Positions 34,490-42,910 of a stretch of DNA of 64,000 bases are shown piece after piece. Each line of letters begins with the position of its first letter. Positions within the stretch are counted from its first letter, which is position 1. The notes under the pieces are model-generated. The model saw only the letters and a program-made list of their open reading frames with translations. It was not told the DNA's origin and searched no databases. Location: positions 682,001 through 746,000 of the forward strand of contig CAXBOT010000001.1 in assembly GCA_963977495.1 (NCBI GenBank), in the 5' to 3' direction. The translations under genes were made by a program, and so were the position numbers. Source of the stretch: UBA1672 sp963977495. GTDB lineage: Bacteria > Pseudomonadota > Alphaproteobacteria > Micavibrionales > Micavibrionaceae.

Positions 34490-37400
34490 ATGACAGAACA
34501 TTTCGTCCATCTTCATGTTCATTCTGCCTATTCACTGGCAGAGGGAGCCATCAAGGTTAAAGACCTTGTAAAGCTGTGCGCGCGTGAGAAAATGCCTGCG
34601 GTTGCCGTGACCGATACCAACAATTTGTTCGGCGCAATGGAATTTGCCTTAGAGGCCGCTAAATCAGGCATCCAGCCCATTTTAGGGTGTCAGGTTTGTG
34701 TTGATGCGCAAGGCCACCAACTCACATTGCTCGTACAAAATGAACGCGGATATAAAAATCTGTCCAAAATCATCAGCAATGCCTATATGCAGGACAATGC
34801 ACATAATGAAGTTTTCGCGCCCCTAGATCACATCGCGCAATATGCCGATGGCTTGATTTGTTTGAGCGGTGGCATGAAAGGCAGTATCGCGCAATCTGTT
34901 CTCCATGAACAAATACAACATGCAGAAGACGCGCTCAAACGCCTGCACGAAATTTTCGGTGATCGTTTCTATATAGAGCTTCAACGCCACAATCTGCCCG
35001 ATGAAGACAAAGCGGAAGAGGGCATCATTACACTGGCCTACAAGCACAATATTCCCTTGGTCGCTACAAATGATTGCTATTTCAAAGACCGCGCCGCGCA
35101 CGAAGCGCATGATGCGCTGCTTTGTATTGCCGAAGGTCGCTACGTTACCGAAGCGGACAGGCGCAAAGTGACGCCGGATCACTTTTTTAAATCCTCTGCG
35201 CAAATGGTTGAACTGTTCAAAGATCTGCCCGAAGCCATCCATAATACGCTCGTGATCGCGCAACGTTGCTCATACTTGCTCAAGCCGATTGCCCCAATCC
35301 TACCGCCATTCGAAACCGAGAGTAAACGTTCCGAGCCTGACGAACTTGCCATGCAATCCAAAGAAGGGCTGAAATGGCGTTTAGAAAAATTCGTTTATAA
35401 GGAAGGCTTAAGCGAAGACAAGAAAAAGGAAATCGCTCAACCGTACTTGGATCGTTTGGATTTTGAGCTCGATGTTATCAATCAAATGGGGTTTCCGGGT
35501 TATTTCCTGATCGTTTCCGATTTCATCAAATGGTCAAAAGATCATAATATCCCTGTCGGCCCCGGGCGGGGTTCGGGTGCGGGCTCTATCGTTGCATGGG
35601 CCTTAAAAATCACCGACCTTGACCCGCTTGAGTTCGGCCTGCTGTTCGAGCGGTTTTTGAACCCTGAACGGGTATCTATGCCTGATTTTGATATCGACTT
35701 TTGTCAAGATCGCCGCGATGAAGTTATTCGCTATGTTCAGGATCGCTACGGTCATGACCATGTTGCCCAGATTATCACCTTCGGGAAGTTACAGGCACGC
35801 GCGGTTGTGCGTGATGTCGGGCGCGTGTTGCAAATGTCTTATGGTCAGGTTGACCGTATTGCCAAAATGATTCCCAACAACCCTGCCGCCCCGATGACCT
35901 TGCAAGAGGCACTAGACGCCGATGCGGATTTACGCGCAGAACGCCGCAAAGATGAAACACAGAAAAAACTGATCGATATTGCCCTCCAGCTTGAGGGGCT
36001 CTATCGCCATGCCTCAACACACGCGGCAGGCGTTGTGATCAGTGACAGGCCGCTGGATGAACTCGTGCCGCTCTATCGTGACCCACGTTCAGACATGCCC
36101 GTTACCCAGTTTAATATGAAATATGTTGAACAAACAGGGCTGGTTAAGTTTGACTTTCTTGGCTTGAAAACCATGACTGTTGTTCAAAAAAGTCTTGATT
36201 ATGTCGAAGAACAAACAGGGCAAAAAATCAACCTTTTGGATATCCCTTTGGATGATGCAAAAGCTTACGAGTTGATGGCCTGCGGTAATACCGTCGGTGT
36301 GTTTCAGTTGGAAAGTGCAGGCATGCGCGACACTCTGAAAAAGGTGAAGCCCAACAGATTCGAAGACATCATCGCGCTTGTGTCACTTTATCGCCCCGGT
36401 CCGATGGATAATATTCCCAAATATATTTCCGTGAAAGAGGAACGCGAAGAAGCGGATTATATGCATCCGATCTTACAGCCCTTCCTTGAAGAAACCTACG
36501 GCATCATGATCTATCAGGAACAGGTTATGCAGGCCGCGCAGAAATTGGCGGGATACACACTTGGCGGCGCGGATTTACTTCGCCGCGCTATGGGTAAGAA
36601 AATTCAGGCCGAAATGGATGAACAGCGCAAGCTTTTCGTTGACGGCGCAAAAGAAAGCCATGATGTTCCTCCCGAAAAATCCTCTGAAATTTTCGATCAA
36701 ATTGCAAAGTTTGCGGGCTATGGTTTTAACAAATCCCACGCCGCCGCATATGCCCTGATTGCCTATTGGACGGCATGGTTAAAAGCCAATTATCCGATAG
36801 AATTTATGGCCGCATCCATGACCCTTGATTTGGGCAATACTGACAAGCTCAGTATTTTCAAACAGGATATGGATAAAGCAAACCTTACCCTGTTAACGCC
36901 CGATATCAACAAATCAGCCCCTGATTTCAAGGTCGAAAATGGCGGCGTGCGCTATGCACTGGCGGCGCTTAAGGGGGTTGGTGAAGATGCCATGGAAAAG
37001 TTGGTTGCCGAACGCGACGCGCATGGTGAATTTACAAGCCTTCAGGAATTTGCCAAACGCCTTGACCCCAAAACGATGAACAGGCGGCAGTTTGAGCGCC
37101 TTATTGGCGCGGGCGCATTTGACAGCCTTTACAACAACCGCGCATCACTCACCGAAGGATCGGATATCATTATTCGCTATGCACAATCCTTGGCAGAGGA
37201 ACGCGATTCGGGGCAGGTGAGTTTATTCGGTGAAGACACAGGTGACAGCGGCTTAGGCATGCCCGATTTACCAAACGTCAAAAACTGGGATGCTCTGGAG
37301 CAGCTCTCACGCGAGTTTGCCGCTGTCGGCTATTATCTATCCGCCCACCCGCTGGATACACGCCAAGCGCAGTTTGAACGCATGAACATCAAGCTTTTTA

Positions 37401-37918
37401 CATATGTTGAACAAGATATCCTGTCAAAAGGGATGGCTGTTTATCAAATGGCAGGGGTTTTGCTCAAAAAACAGGAGAAAATGTCGCAAAAGGGTAATAA
37501 ATACGCTTTTCTGCAGTTATCCGACCCTACAGGCATTTATGAAGTCACGATTTTTTCGGAAACACTCAACGCCGCACGCCCGTTTCTTGAAACAGGTGAA
37601 TCGCTGCTCTTAAATGTTGATGTGGAACAACAAGAAGATCAACTGCGTTTCACATCTTCCAAAATACAACCACTGGAACAAGCGCTCGACGGTAAGATCA
37701 ATGAAATAGATATTCATTTATCGTCCGCCGATGCCGTTCTGAAAATAAAGGAATTCCTAGATATAGAGGGAAGAGGGCGCTCAAAAATAAAGATCTCCGC
37801 GCACATCAATGACAATCAAATAGCCCATATTAAAATCCCCGGCACATGGTCGCTCAGCGCGCAGGCACGCAATATTATACGCGCCGAAGACGGTGTCATC
37901 GAAATTTCGGAGCTATAA
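34490..37918 (+). CDS. dnaE: DNA polymerase III subunit alpha
   Basis: DnaE (1142 aa), the replicative polymerase catalytic subunit. The N-terminal PHP domain starts at LHVHSAYSLAEGAIKVKDL; the polymerase motifs GPGRGSGAGSIVAWAL and PDFDIDFCQDRRDEVI hold the catalytic aspartates; then VFQLESAGMRDTLKK, SLYRPGPMDNIP, and GFNKSHAAAYALIAYWTAWLK. An OB-fold and C-terminal tau-binding region follow. Length is typical. It follows lolD by 46 bp, the usual alphaproteobacterial order. Confidence 0.97.
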   Translation: MTEHFVHLHVHSAYSLAEGAIKVKDLVKLCAREKMPAVAVTDTNNLFGAMEFALEAAKSGIQPILGCQVCVDAQGHQLTLLVQNERGYKNLSKIISNAYMQDNAHNEVFAPLDHIAQYADGLICLSGGMKGSIAQSVLHEQIQHAEDALKRLHEIFGDRFYIELQRHNLPDEDKAEEGIITLAYKHNIPLVATNDCYFKDRAAHEAHDALLCIAEGRYVTEADRRKVTPDHFFKSSAQMVELFKDLPEAIHNTLVIAQRCSYLLKPIAPILPPFETESKRSEPDELAMQSKEGLKWRLEKFVYKEGLSEDKKKEIAQPYLDRLDFELDVINQMGFPGYFLIVSDFIKWSKDHNIPVGPGRGSGAGSIVAWALKITDLDPLEFGLLFERFLNPERVSMPDFDIDFCQDRRDEVIRYVQDRYGHDHVAQIITFGKLQARAVVRDVGRVLQMSYGQVDRIAKMIPNNPAAPMTLQEALDADADLRAERRKDETQKKLIDIALQLEGLYRHASTHAAGVVISDRPLDELVPLYRDPRSDMPVTQFNMKYVEQTGLVKFDFLGLKTMTVVQKSLDYVEEQTGQKINLLDIPLDDAKAYELMACGNTVGVFQLESAGMRDTLKKVKPNRFEDIIALVSLYRPGPMDNIPKYISVKEEREEADYMHPILQPFLEETYGIMIYQEQVMQAAQKLAGYTLGGADLLRRAMGKKIQAEMDEQRKLFVDGAKESHDVPPEKSSEIFDQIAKFAGYGFNKSHAAAYALIAYWTAWLKANYPIEFMAASMTLDLGNTDKLSIFKQDMDKANLTLLTPDINKSAPDFKVENGGVRYALAALKGVGEDAMEKLVAERDAHGEFTSLQEFAKRLDPKTMNRRQFERLIGAGAFDSLYNNRASLTEGSDIIIRYAQSLAEERDSGQVSLFGEDTGDSGLGMPDLPNVKNWDALEQLSREFAAVGYYLSAHPLDTRQAQFERMNIKLFTYVEQDILSKGMAVYQMAGVLLKKQEKMSQKGNKYAFLQLSDPTGIYEVTIFSETLNAARPFLETGESLLLNVDVEQQEDQLRFTSSKIQPLEQALDGKINEIDIHLSSADAVLKIKEFLDIEGRGRSKIKISAHINDNQIAHIKIPGTWSLSAQARNIIRAEDGVIEISEL

Positions 37919-37940
37919 GCCTTATTGTCGTTGTTTTTCC

Positions 37941-37969
37941 TTGCATTCATCGGTGTTTCGCGTTAGAAA
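37941..37969 (+). promoter_or_regulatory. Predicted promoter of rpsB-tsf
   Basis: TTGCAT at 37941-37946 and TAGAAA at 37964-37969 are 17 bp apart. Transcription from about 37976 would include the structured leader that follows. Confidence 0.45.
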
Positions 37970-37998
37970 GCCACAGTTTTAAATTCACATGCGGGATT

Positions 37999-38061
37999 GG
38001 GACTGTATCTGATCATGGATATATGCCCATCCGGTGTAGTCAAATGACTACTCACAGTTCC
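37999..38061 (+). promoter_or_regulatory. Structured 5' leader of rpsB, candidate autoregulatory RNA
   Basis: An outer stem GGGACTGT (37999-38006) pairs with ACAGTTCC (38054-38061), 8 bp with one G-U. Inside it are a short helix ATGG/CCAT (38015-38018/38027-38030) and a hairpin GTAGTC/GACTAC (38036-38041/38046-38051). The result is a possible three-way junction about 30 nt before the ATG of rpsB, with the ribosome binding site AAGGAG downstream. Ribosomal protein S2 represses its own operon through the leader in other bacteria; that this does so is inference. Confidence 0.45.
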
Positions 38062-38093
38062 GCAGAGGTATAACCGGTAAAGGAGATTCTAAA

Positions 38094-38969
38094 ATGGCAG
38101 TACCTGAATTCACTATGCGTCAGCTTCTAGAAGCAGGCGTTCACTTTGGCCACCACACACGTCGCTGGAACCCTAAAATGCGCCCATTTATTTTTGGTGT
38201 GCGTAATGGTGTTCACATTCTTGACCTACAGCAAACACAACCGATGCTACAAACAGCATTGACTGAAATCCGTAACATCGTTTCAAAAGGCGGTCGTATT
38301 CTGTTTGTTGGTACAAAAAGACAAGCACAAGAAACTGTTGCCGAAAGCGCAAAACGTTGTGGTCAATACTACGTCAACCAACGCTGGCTTGGCGGCATGA
38401 TGACCAACTGGAAAACAATCACAGCATCAATTAACCGTTTGCGTGATCTTGAAAAGATTCTAGGCGGCGATCAGTCCGGTTTCACTAAAAAAGAACTTTT
38501 GATGATGACGCGTGAGCGTAACAAACTTGAAGGCTCTATCGGTGGTATCAAGGATATGGGCGGTCAACCTGATGCTTTGTTCGTGATCGACACAAACAAA
38601 GAAGACATTGCAATCAAAGAAGCCAACAAGCTTGGTATTCCTGTATTTGCAATCGTTGACAGCAACAGCAGCATCGAAGGTATTGATTACCTTATCCCTG
38701 GGAATGATGACGCGTTGCGCGCCATTGATCTTTATTGTGAATTGGTTGTCGGCGCAGTTGTTGACGGTCTTCAAGCGGAACTTGGCACGAGTGGCAAAGA
38801 TTTCGGCGCACAAGAAGATGTGAAAGTTAAGATTCCTGAAGAAAAAGCAGACAAAAAAGAGAAATCTAAAAAAGCACCTGCTAAAAAAGATGAAAAAGAA
38901 GCATCTAAGGATGATGCCGCAGAAGAAAAATCTGATGCAGCAGCAGAAAAAAAGGCAGCATCGGCGTAA
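38094..38969 (+). CDS. rpsB: 30S ribosomal protein S2
   Basis: S2 (291 aa). Standard start PEFTMRQLLEAGVHFGHHTRRWNPKMR and the core up to about residue 235 are conserved. Beyond that comes a tail of about 55 residues made mostly of Lys, Ala, Glu and Asp; such tails occur in S2 of several alphaproteobacteria. RBS AAGGAG (about 38080-38085) precedes the ATG. Followed by tsf after 56 bp, the universal pair. Confidence 0.97.
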   Translation: MAVPEFTMRQLLEAGVHFGHHTRRWNPKMRPFIFGVRNGVHILDLQQTQPMLQTALTEIRNIVSKGGRILFVGTKRQAQETVAESAKRCGQYYVNQRWLGGMMTNWKTITASINRLRDLEKILGGDQSGFTKKELLMMTRERNKLEGSIGGIKDMGGQPDALFVIDTNKEDIAIKEANKLGIPVFAIVDSNSSIEGIDYLIPGNDDALRAIDLYCELVVGAVVDGLQAELGTSGKDFGAQEDVKVKIPEEKADKKEKSKKAPAKKDEKEASKDDAAEEKSDAAAEKKAASA

Positions 38970-39025
38970 CGCCGGTGCTTAACCAGCCCACAGATTAATA
39001 TTGATAGAAAAAAGAGGATACTAAA

Positions 39026-39931
39026 ATGGCTGACATTACAGCATCTATGGTAAAAGAACTTCGCGAAGCAACCGGCGTTGGCATGATGGACGCGAAAAAA
39101 GCTTTGGTCGAAAACGACGGTAATATGGAGCAAGCTGTTGACTGGCTTCGTACACAAGGTTTGGCAAAAGCTGAAAAGAAATCAGGTCGCACCGCGGCTG
39201 AAGGTCTTGTGGCTGTTGTTACTGACGGTACAAACGGCGCTGTTGTTGAAATCAACTCAGAAACTGACTTTGTTGCCCGTAACGACGCATTCCAATCTTT
39301 CGTTCGCAAAGTTGCTGAAAAAGCGCTGACAGTGAATACACTGGAAGAACTTAAAGCAGCGGAAATCGACGGAAAAACAGTTGAGCGCACTTTGACAGAT
39401 CTTATTGCAACAATCGGTGAGCACATGGCAATTCGCCGTATGACACGCTTGTCTGTTTCTGAAGGTGCTGTTGTTGGCTATGTCCACAGCGCGCTTGCAG
39501 ATGGTCTTGGTAAAATTGGTGTATTGGTTGGTTTGCAATCATCTGCCGGTGCAGACGTGCTACAGGGGCTTGGTAAGCAAGTTTCCATGCATGTTGCTGC
39601 GGCTAACCCTCAGTTCCTAGATAAAACCTCAGTTGATCCCGATGTTTTGGATCGTGAGCGTAATGTCTTGAAAGAACAGGCGATTGCTTCTGGTAAGCCT
39701 GCTGAAATTGCAGAAAAAATGGTTGATGGTCGTATCCGCAAATTCTATCAGGAAATTTGCCTGACAGAACAAACATTCATTATGGATACAGACAAAACCG
39801 TTGCAGAAGCCATCAAAGCCGCTGGTTCAGACATTAAATTGGTTGAATTTGCGCGCATCCAACTTGGTGAAGGTATTGAAAAAGAAGAAGAAGATTTTGC
39901 AGCAGAAGTTGCAGCCGTAGCAAACGGTTAA
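39026..39931 (+). CDS. tsf: Translation elongation factor Ts
   Basis: EF-Ts (301 aa), the nucleotide exchange factor of EF-Tu. The N-terminal UBA-like domain has VKELREATGVGMMDAKKAL, followed by the EF-Tu contact region (EINSETDFVARND) with the key Asp-Phe. Two core subdomains and a C-terminal helical part are present. Length is typical. Cotranscription with rpsB is expected. Confidence 0.97.
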   Translation: MADITASMVKELREATGVGMMDAKKALVENDGNMEQAVDWLRTQGLAKAEKKSGRTAAEGLVAVVTDGTNGAVVEINSETDFVARNDAFQSFVRKVAEKALTVNTLEELKAAEIDGKTVERTLTDLIATIGEHMAIRRMTRLSVSEGAVVGYVHSALADGLGKIGVLVGLQSSAGADVLQGLGKQVSMHVAAANPQFLDKTSVDPDVLDRERNVLKEQAIASGKPAEIAEKMVDGRIRKFYQEICLTEQTFIMDTDKTVAEAIKAAGSDIKLVEFARIQLGEGIEKEEEDFAAEVAAVANG

Positions 39932-39955
39932 TCAAATTCTTATCGTGATTTTTGA

Positions 39956-39995
39956 ACAGCCACGTTATAACGGACTTGCTTCGTTGCGTGGCTGT
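39956..39995. repeat. Perfect 9 bp inverted repeat between tsf and pyrH
   Basis: ACAGCCACG (39956-39964) and CGTGGCTGT (39987-39995) are exact inverted copies 22 bp apart, with a smaller AACG/CGTT pair inside. In RNA it could form a long bulged hairpin ending the tsf transcript, though no T-run follows. As DNA it covers the -35 of the predicted pyrH promoter. Either reading is possible. Confidence 0.5.
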
Positions 39996-40004
39996 CATTA
40001 TATT
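39976..40004 (+). promoter_or_regulatory. Predicted promoter of pyrH-frr-uppS
   Basis: TTGCTT at 39976-39981 and TATATT at 39999-40004 have a 17 bp spacer; start expected near 40011, about 40 bp before pyrH. The -35 and spacer lie within the inverted repeat at 39956-39995. Confidence 0.45.
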
Positions 40005-40052
40005 CGATGCACTAATCGTATAAATAATATTGAGTGATAGAGAAACGGAATC

Positions 40053-40808
40053 ATGGGAATGACAGCAAAAGATCAAACCGAAAGTATAGCCCCCGTTTCC
40101 CCTTACAAGCGGGTTATGCTAAAAATGTCCGGCGAAGTCCTTATGGGCAAAAAAGAATTCGGACTAGACCCTGACACTGTTAAGCGCGTTGCAGACGACA
40201 TCAAAGAAGTCGTCGATTTGGGTATTGAGGTTTGCGTTGTTGTTGGTGCAGGCAATATTTTTCGCGGCGTTTCGGGCGCGGCGCACGGTATGGACAGAAC
40301 AACCGCCGATTATATGGGCATGCTGGGAATCGTCATCAATGCGCTGGCTTTACAAAATGCTCTTGAGAACATGAATATTGATACGCGCGTTCAATCGGCC
40401 ATCCGCATGGATTCGATTTGCGAACCCTATATCCGCAGACGCGCCGTTCGCCACATGGAAAAAGGCCGCGTTGTGATCTTTGCCGCAGGCACAGGAAACC
40501 CTTACTTCACCACAGATACAGGCGCGGCATTACGCGCCTCCGAAATGGATTGTAACGTTATCATGAAGGGCACTAAGGTTGATGGCGTTTACTCCGCCGA
40601 TCCTGAATTAGTGCCTGACGCACAGCGCTATGATCGTATATCTTACATTGATGTCCTGACAAAAGACCTTAAGGTCATGGATGCAACGGCAATTTCTTTG
40701 GCGCGTGAAAATAACATACCGATTGTTATTTTTTCTGTTATGGAGCCTGGAAACTTTGCTAAAGTAGTCCAGTCAAAGGGCAAATACACTGTTGTTACAA
40801 ACACATAA
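40053..40808 (+). CDS. pyrH: UMP kinase
   Basis: PyrH (251 aa) makes UDP from UMP. The amino acid kinase fold shows LKMSGEVLMG near the start, VVVGAGNIFRG, the region DYMGMLGIVINALALQ and FAAGTGNPYFTTDTGAALRA for substrate binding. The first 15 residues are a variable extension; a start at the second Met (MTAKDQ) is also possible. Followed by frr 28 bp later. Confidence 0.97.
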   Translation: MGMTAKDQTESIAPVSPYKRVMLKMSGEVLMGKKEFGLDPDTVKRVADDIKEVVDLGIEVCVVVGAGNIFRGVSGAAHGMDRTTADYMGMLGIVINALALQNALENMNIDTRVQSAIRMDSICEPYIRRRAVRHMEKGRVVIFAAGTGNPYFTTDTGAALRASEMDCNVIMKGTKVDGVYSADPELVPDAQRYDRISYIDVLTKDLKVMDATAISLARENNIPIVIFSVMEPGNFAKVVQSKGKYTVVTNT

Positions 40809-40836
40809 CCAAAAATAGCGAAAGGGTTTTTAAACC

Positions 40837-41391
40837 ATGTCTTATAGTAAGCAAGATATTCAACGTCGTATGGATGGGGCTGTTGAAGCGTTACACAAAG
40901 AATTTAGCGGCCTAAGAACCGGTCGGGCTTCGGCCAATTTACTGGATGCTGTCGTTGTTGATATGTATGGCAGTAAAATGCCTATCAATCAGGTTGGTAC
41001 AGTCAGTGTGCCGGAATCACGCCTGATCTCTGTTCAAGTTTGGGATGCTTCTGCCGTTAAAATGGTGGAAAAAGCCATTCGTGAATCAGGTTTAGGCCTA
41101 AACCCCATGCCTGACGGTAACAATATTCGTATTCCAATTCCCGATTTAAACGAGGAACGCCGCAAGGAACTCTCCAAGATTGCAGGGAAATATGCAGAAT
41201 CGGCGCGCGTTGCTGTTCGCAATGTTCGCAAAGATGGCATGGATACGGTCAAGAAAATGGAAAAAGACGGCGACATTTCCGAAGATGATCTTAAAAGACT
41301 GTCTGACGAGATCCAAAAACTCACCGATGATACGACAAAAGAGATTGATAAAATGCTCTCCGGTAAAGAACACGATATTATGACTGTGTAG
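40837..41391 (+). CDS. frr: Ribosome recycling factor
   Basis: RRF (184 aa) splits post-termination ribosomes with EF-G. The typical domain I three-helix bundle and small domain II are present: EFSGLRTGRASANLLD, INQVGTVSVPESRLISVQVWD, IRIPIPDLNEERRKEL. Length is typical (185). It starts 28 bp after pyrH; uppS starts 13 bp after its stop. Confidence 0.97.
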   Translation: MSYSKQDIQRRMDGAVEALHKEFSGLRTGRASANLLDAVVVDMYGSKMPINQVGTVSVPESRLISVQVWDASAVKMVEKAIRESGLGLNPMPDGNNIRIPIPDLNEERRKELSKIAGKYAESARVAVRNVRKDGMDTVKKMEKDGDISEDDLKRLSDEIQKLTDDTTKEIDKMLSGKEHDIMTV

Positions 41392-41404
41392 GGTATCAGG
41401 ATAT

Positions 41405-42151
41405 ATGGCGCAGAAATCAAACATAAATAATAACATTCCGCAACATGTTGCCGTTATTATGGATGGGAATGGTCGTTGGGCAAAAAAGCGCGGCTTACCC
41501 CGCACGATGGGGCATAAAAAGGGCGCAGATAGCGTTCGACGTATCATAGAAAACGCTGCGGAATTAGGGATTAAGTACCTCACATTATTCGGATTTTCTT
41601 CAGAAAACTGGAATAGGCCGGAGCAAGAAGTTAAAGACTTAATGAAGCTGCTGCGCCAATATTTGCGCTCACAAACGGCTGAATTCCATCAAAAAAATGC
41701 GCGCTTATCCGTTATTGGTGACCGATCTGCCTTTGATGACGATATTGTTCAACTCATTGAAAATGCCGAAAACTTAACAAAGGATAATGATGCCATCCAC
41801 GTCATCATTGCCCTGAATTATGGCGGCAAACAAGACATCGCGCAAGCCACGCAATCCTTGATTGATAACGCACTAGAAACTGGTCAAAAGCCTGATGCAA
41901 AATCCATCATAGACAGTATTTCCGCGCACGTTATGACCGCCGGCATCCCTGATCCTGATCTACTTATCCGCACAAGCGGCGAGCAACGCATCAGTAATTT
42001 CCTTCTCTGGCAATGCGCTTATACGGAAATGGTTTTTCTTCCGACCCTATGGCCTGATTTCGATAAACAAGACCTCGTCAACGCCTTGGATGAATACGCA
42101 TCCAGAGATCGGCGCTATGGCTGCGTCACAAGTTCCGAAAAAACGCTATAA
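41405..42151 (+). CDS. uppS: Undecaprenyl diphosphate synthase
   Basis: A cis-prenyltransferase (248 aa) that makes the C55 lipid carrier for peptidoglycan and O-antigen. The catalytic aspartate is D20 in IMDGNGRWAKKRG; TLFGFSSENWNRP and RTSGEQRISNFLLWQ are the other substrate-binding motifs. Length is typical. Last gene of the probable pyrH-frr-uppS unit; cdsA follows after 80 bp with its own promoter-like sequence. Confidence 0.96.
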   Translation: MAQKSNINNNIPQHVAVIMDGNGRWAKKRGLPRTMGHKKGADSVRRIIENAAELGIKYLTLFGFSSENWNRPEQEVKDLMKLLRQYLRSQTAEFHQKNARLSVIGDRSAFDDDIVQLIENAENLTKDNDAIHVIIALNYGGKQDIAQATQSLIDNALETGQKPDAKSIIDSISAHVMTAGIPDPDLLIRTSGEQRISNFLLWQCAYTEMVFLPTLWPDFDKQDLVNALDEYASRDRRYGCVTSSEKTL

Positions 42152-42169
42152 GAAACACAACTTATCAGA

Positions 42170-42198
42170 TTGTTTTGTATCGCTGAAATTTGTATAGT
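42170..42198 (+). promoter_or_regulatory. Predicted promoter of cdsA-dxr
   Basis: TTGTTT at 42170-42175 and TATAGT at 42193-42198 with a 17 bp spacer. Start near 42205 would give a leader of about 27 nt before the cdsA ATG. Confidence 0.5.
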
Positions 42199-42231
42199 GC
42201 CTGCATACAAACCCATTAGGCCACGATTGAT

Positions 42232-42909
42232 ATGTCATCAAAATTATATAAAAGGATCTTGTCGGCAGTTCTCATTGCCCCACCTTTTATATTCTCAATT
42301 ATCTATGGCGATGCCTATCTAATGATCTGGCTGTTTCTGGCATTCTTGATTTCTATATATGAATGGTATGGGCTGGCCAAAAAACTGGAATTCTTTTTCC
42401 CTACAATGGTTTTGGGCTTCGTTTATATGGCCATTTCCTACAGCAGCTTTCTTGCCCTGCGCGAGATTTACTCAATCAACCTTCTCATCCTCTTTTTAGG
42501 CATGATCTGGTTTAGTGATATAGGCGCATTTTTTGTTGGGAAAACATTCGGAGGCCCCAAGCTTATTCAACAAATAAGCCCCAACAAAACATGGTCAGGC
42601 TTTGGCGGCGCGTTGTTTTTCCCTGCGCTTTTCGCTGTGGTTTGGTCATCTTATATGGGCATACATCCCGAATTCAGCGATAACCCGTGGTACATCATTA
42701 CCTTTATCGCCGCCGTTTTAGGTGTCGCCATCGGCAGCGTCGGACAGGCGGGTGATCTGCTTGTTTCTTTTATAAAAAGACAAGCGCACGTGAAAGATAC
42801 AGGTACACTCATCCCCGGGCATGGCGGTCTTTTGGATCGTATTGATTCTATGCTGCTTGGCGCGCCTGTTTTCCTTATCCTCATCACATTGCTCTCTTAC
42901 GTGTTCTGA
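42232..42909 (+). CDS. cdsA: Phosphatidate cytidylyltransferase
   Basis: CdsA (225 aa) makes CDP-diacylglycerol, the precursor of all phospholipids, at the inner membrane. About six helices; the family signature is at the C-terminal end: DLLVSFIKRQAHVKDTG followed by LIPGHGGLLDRIDSMLLGAP with conserved aspartates. The central SDIGAFFVGKTFGG is also typical. It is on the short side for the family (often 260-285), as in several alphaproteobacteria. dxr starts 1 bp after its stop. Confidence 0.94.
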   Translation: MSSKLYKRILSAVLIAPPFIFSIIYGDAYLMIWLFLAFLISIYEWYGLAKKLEFFFPTMVLGFVYMAISYSSFLALREIYSINLLILFLGMIWFSDIGAFFVGKTFGGPKLIQQISPNKTWSGFGGALFFPALFAVVWSSYMGIHPEFSDNPWYIITFIAAVLGVAIGSVGQAGDLLVSFIKRQAHVKDTGTLIPGHGGLLDRIDSMLLGAPVFLILITLLSYVF

Positions 42910-42910
42910 T

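Noticed and set aside
42821..42910. In-frame upstream extension of dxr inside cdsA
   Set aside because: The NADPH motif of Dxr is normally within the first 15 residues; the ATG at 42911 gives that, and the extension is only cdsA read in another frame.
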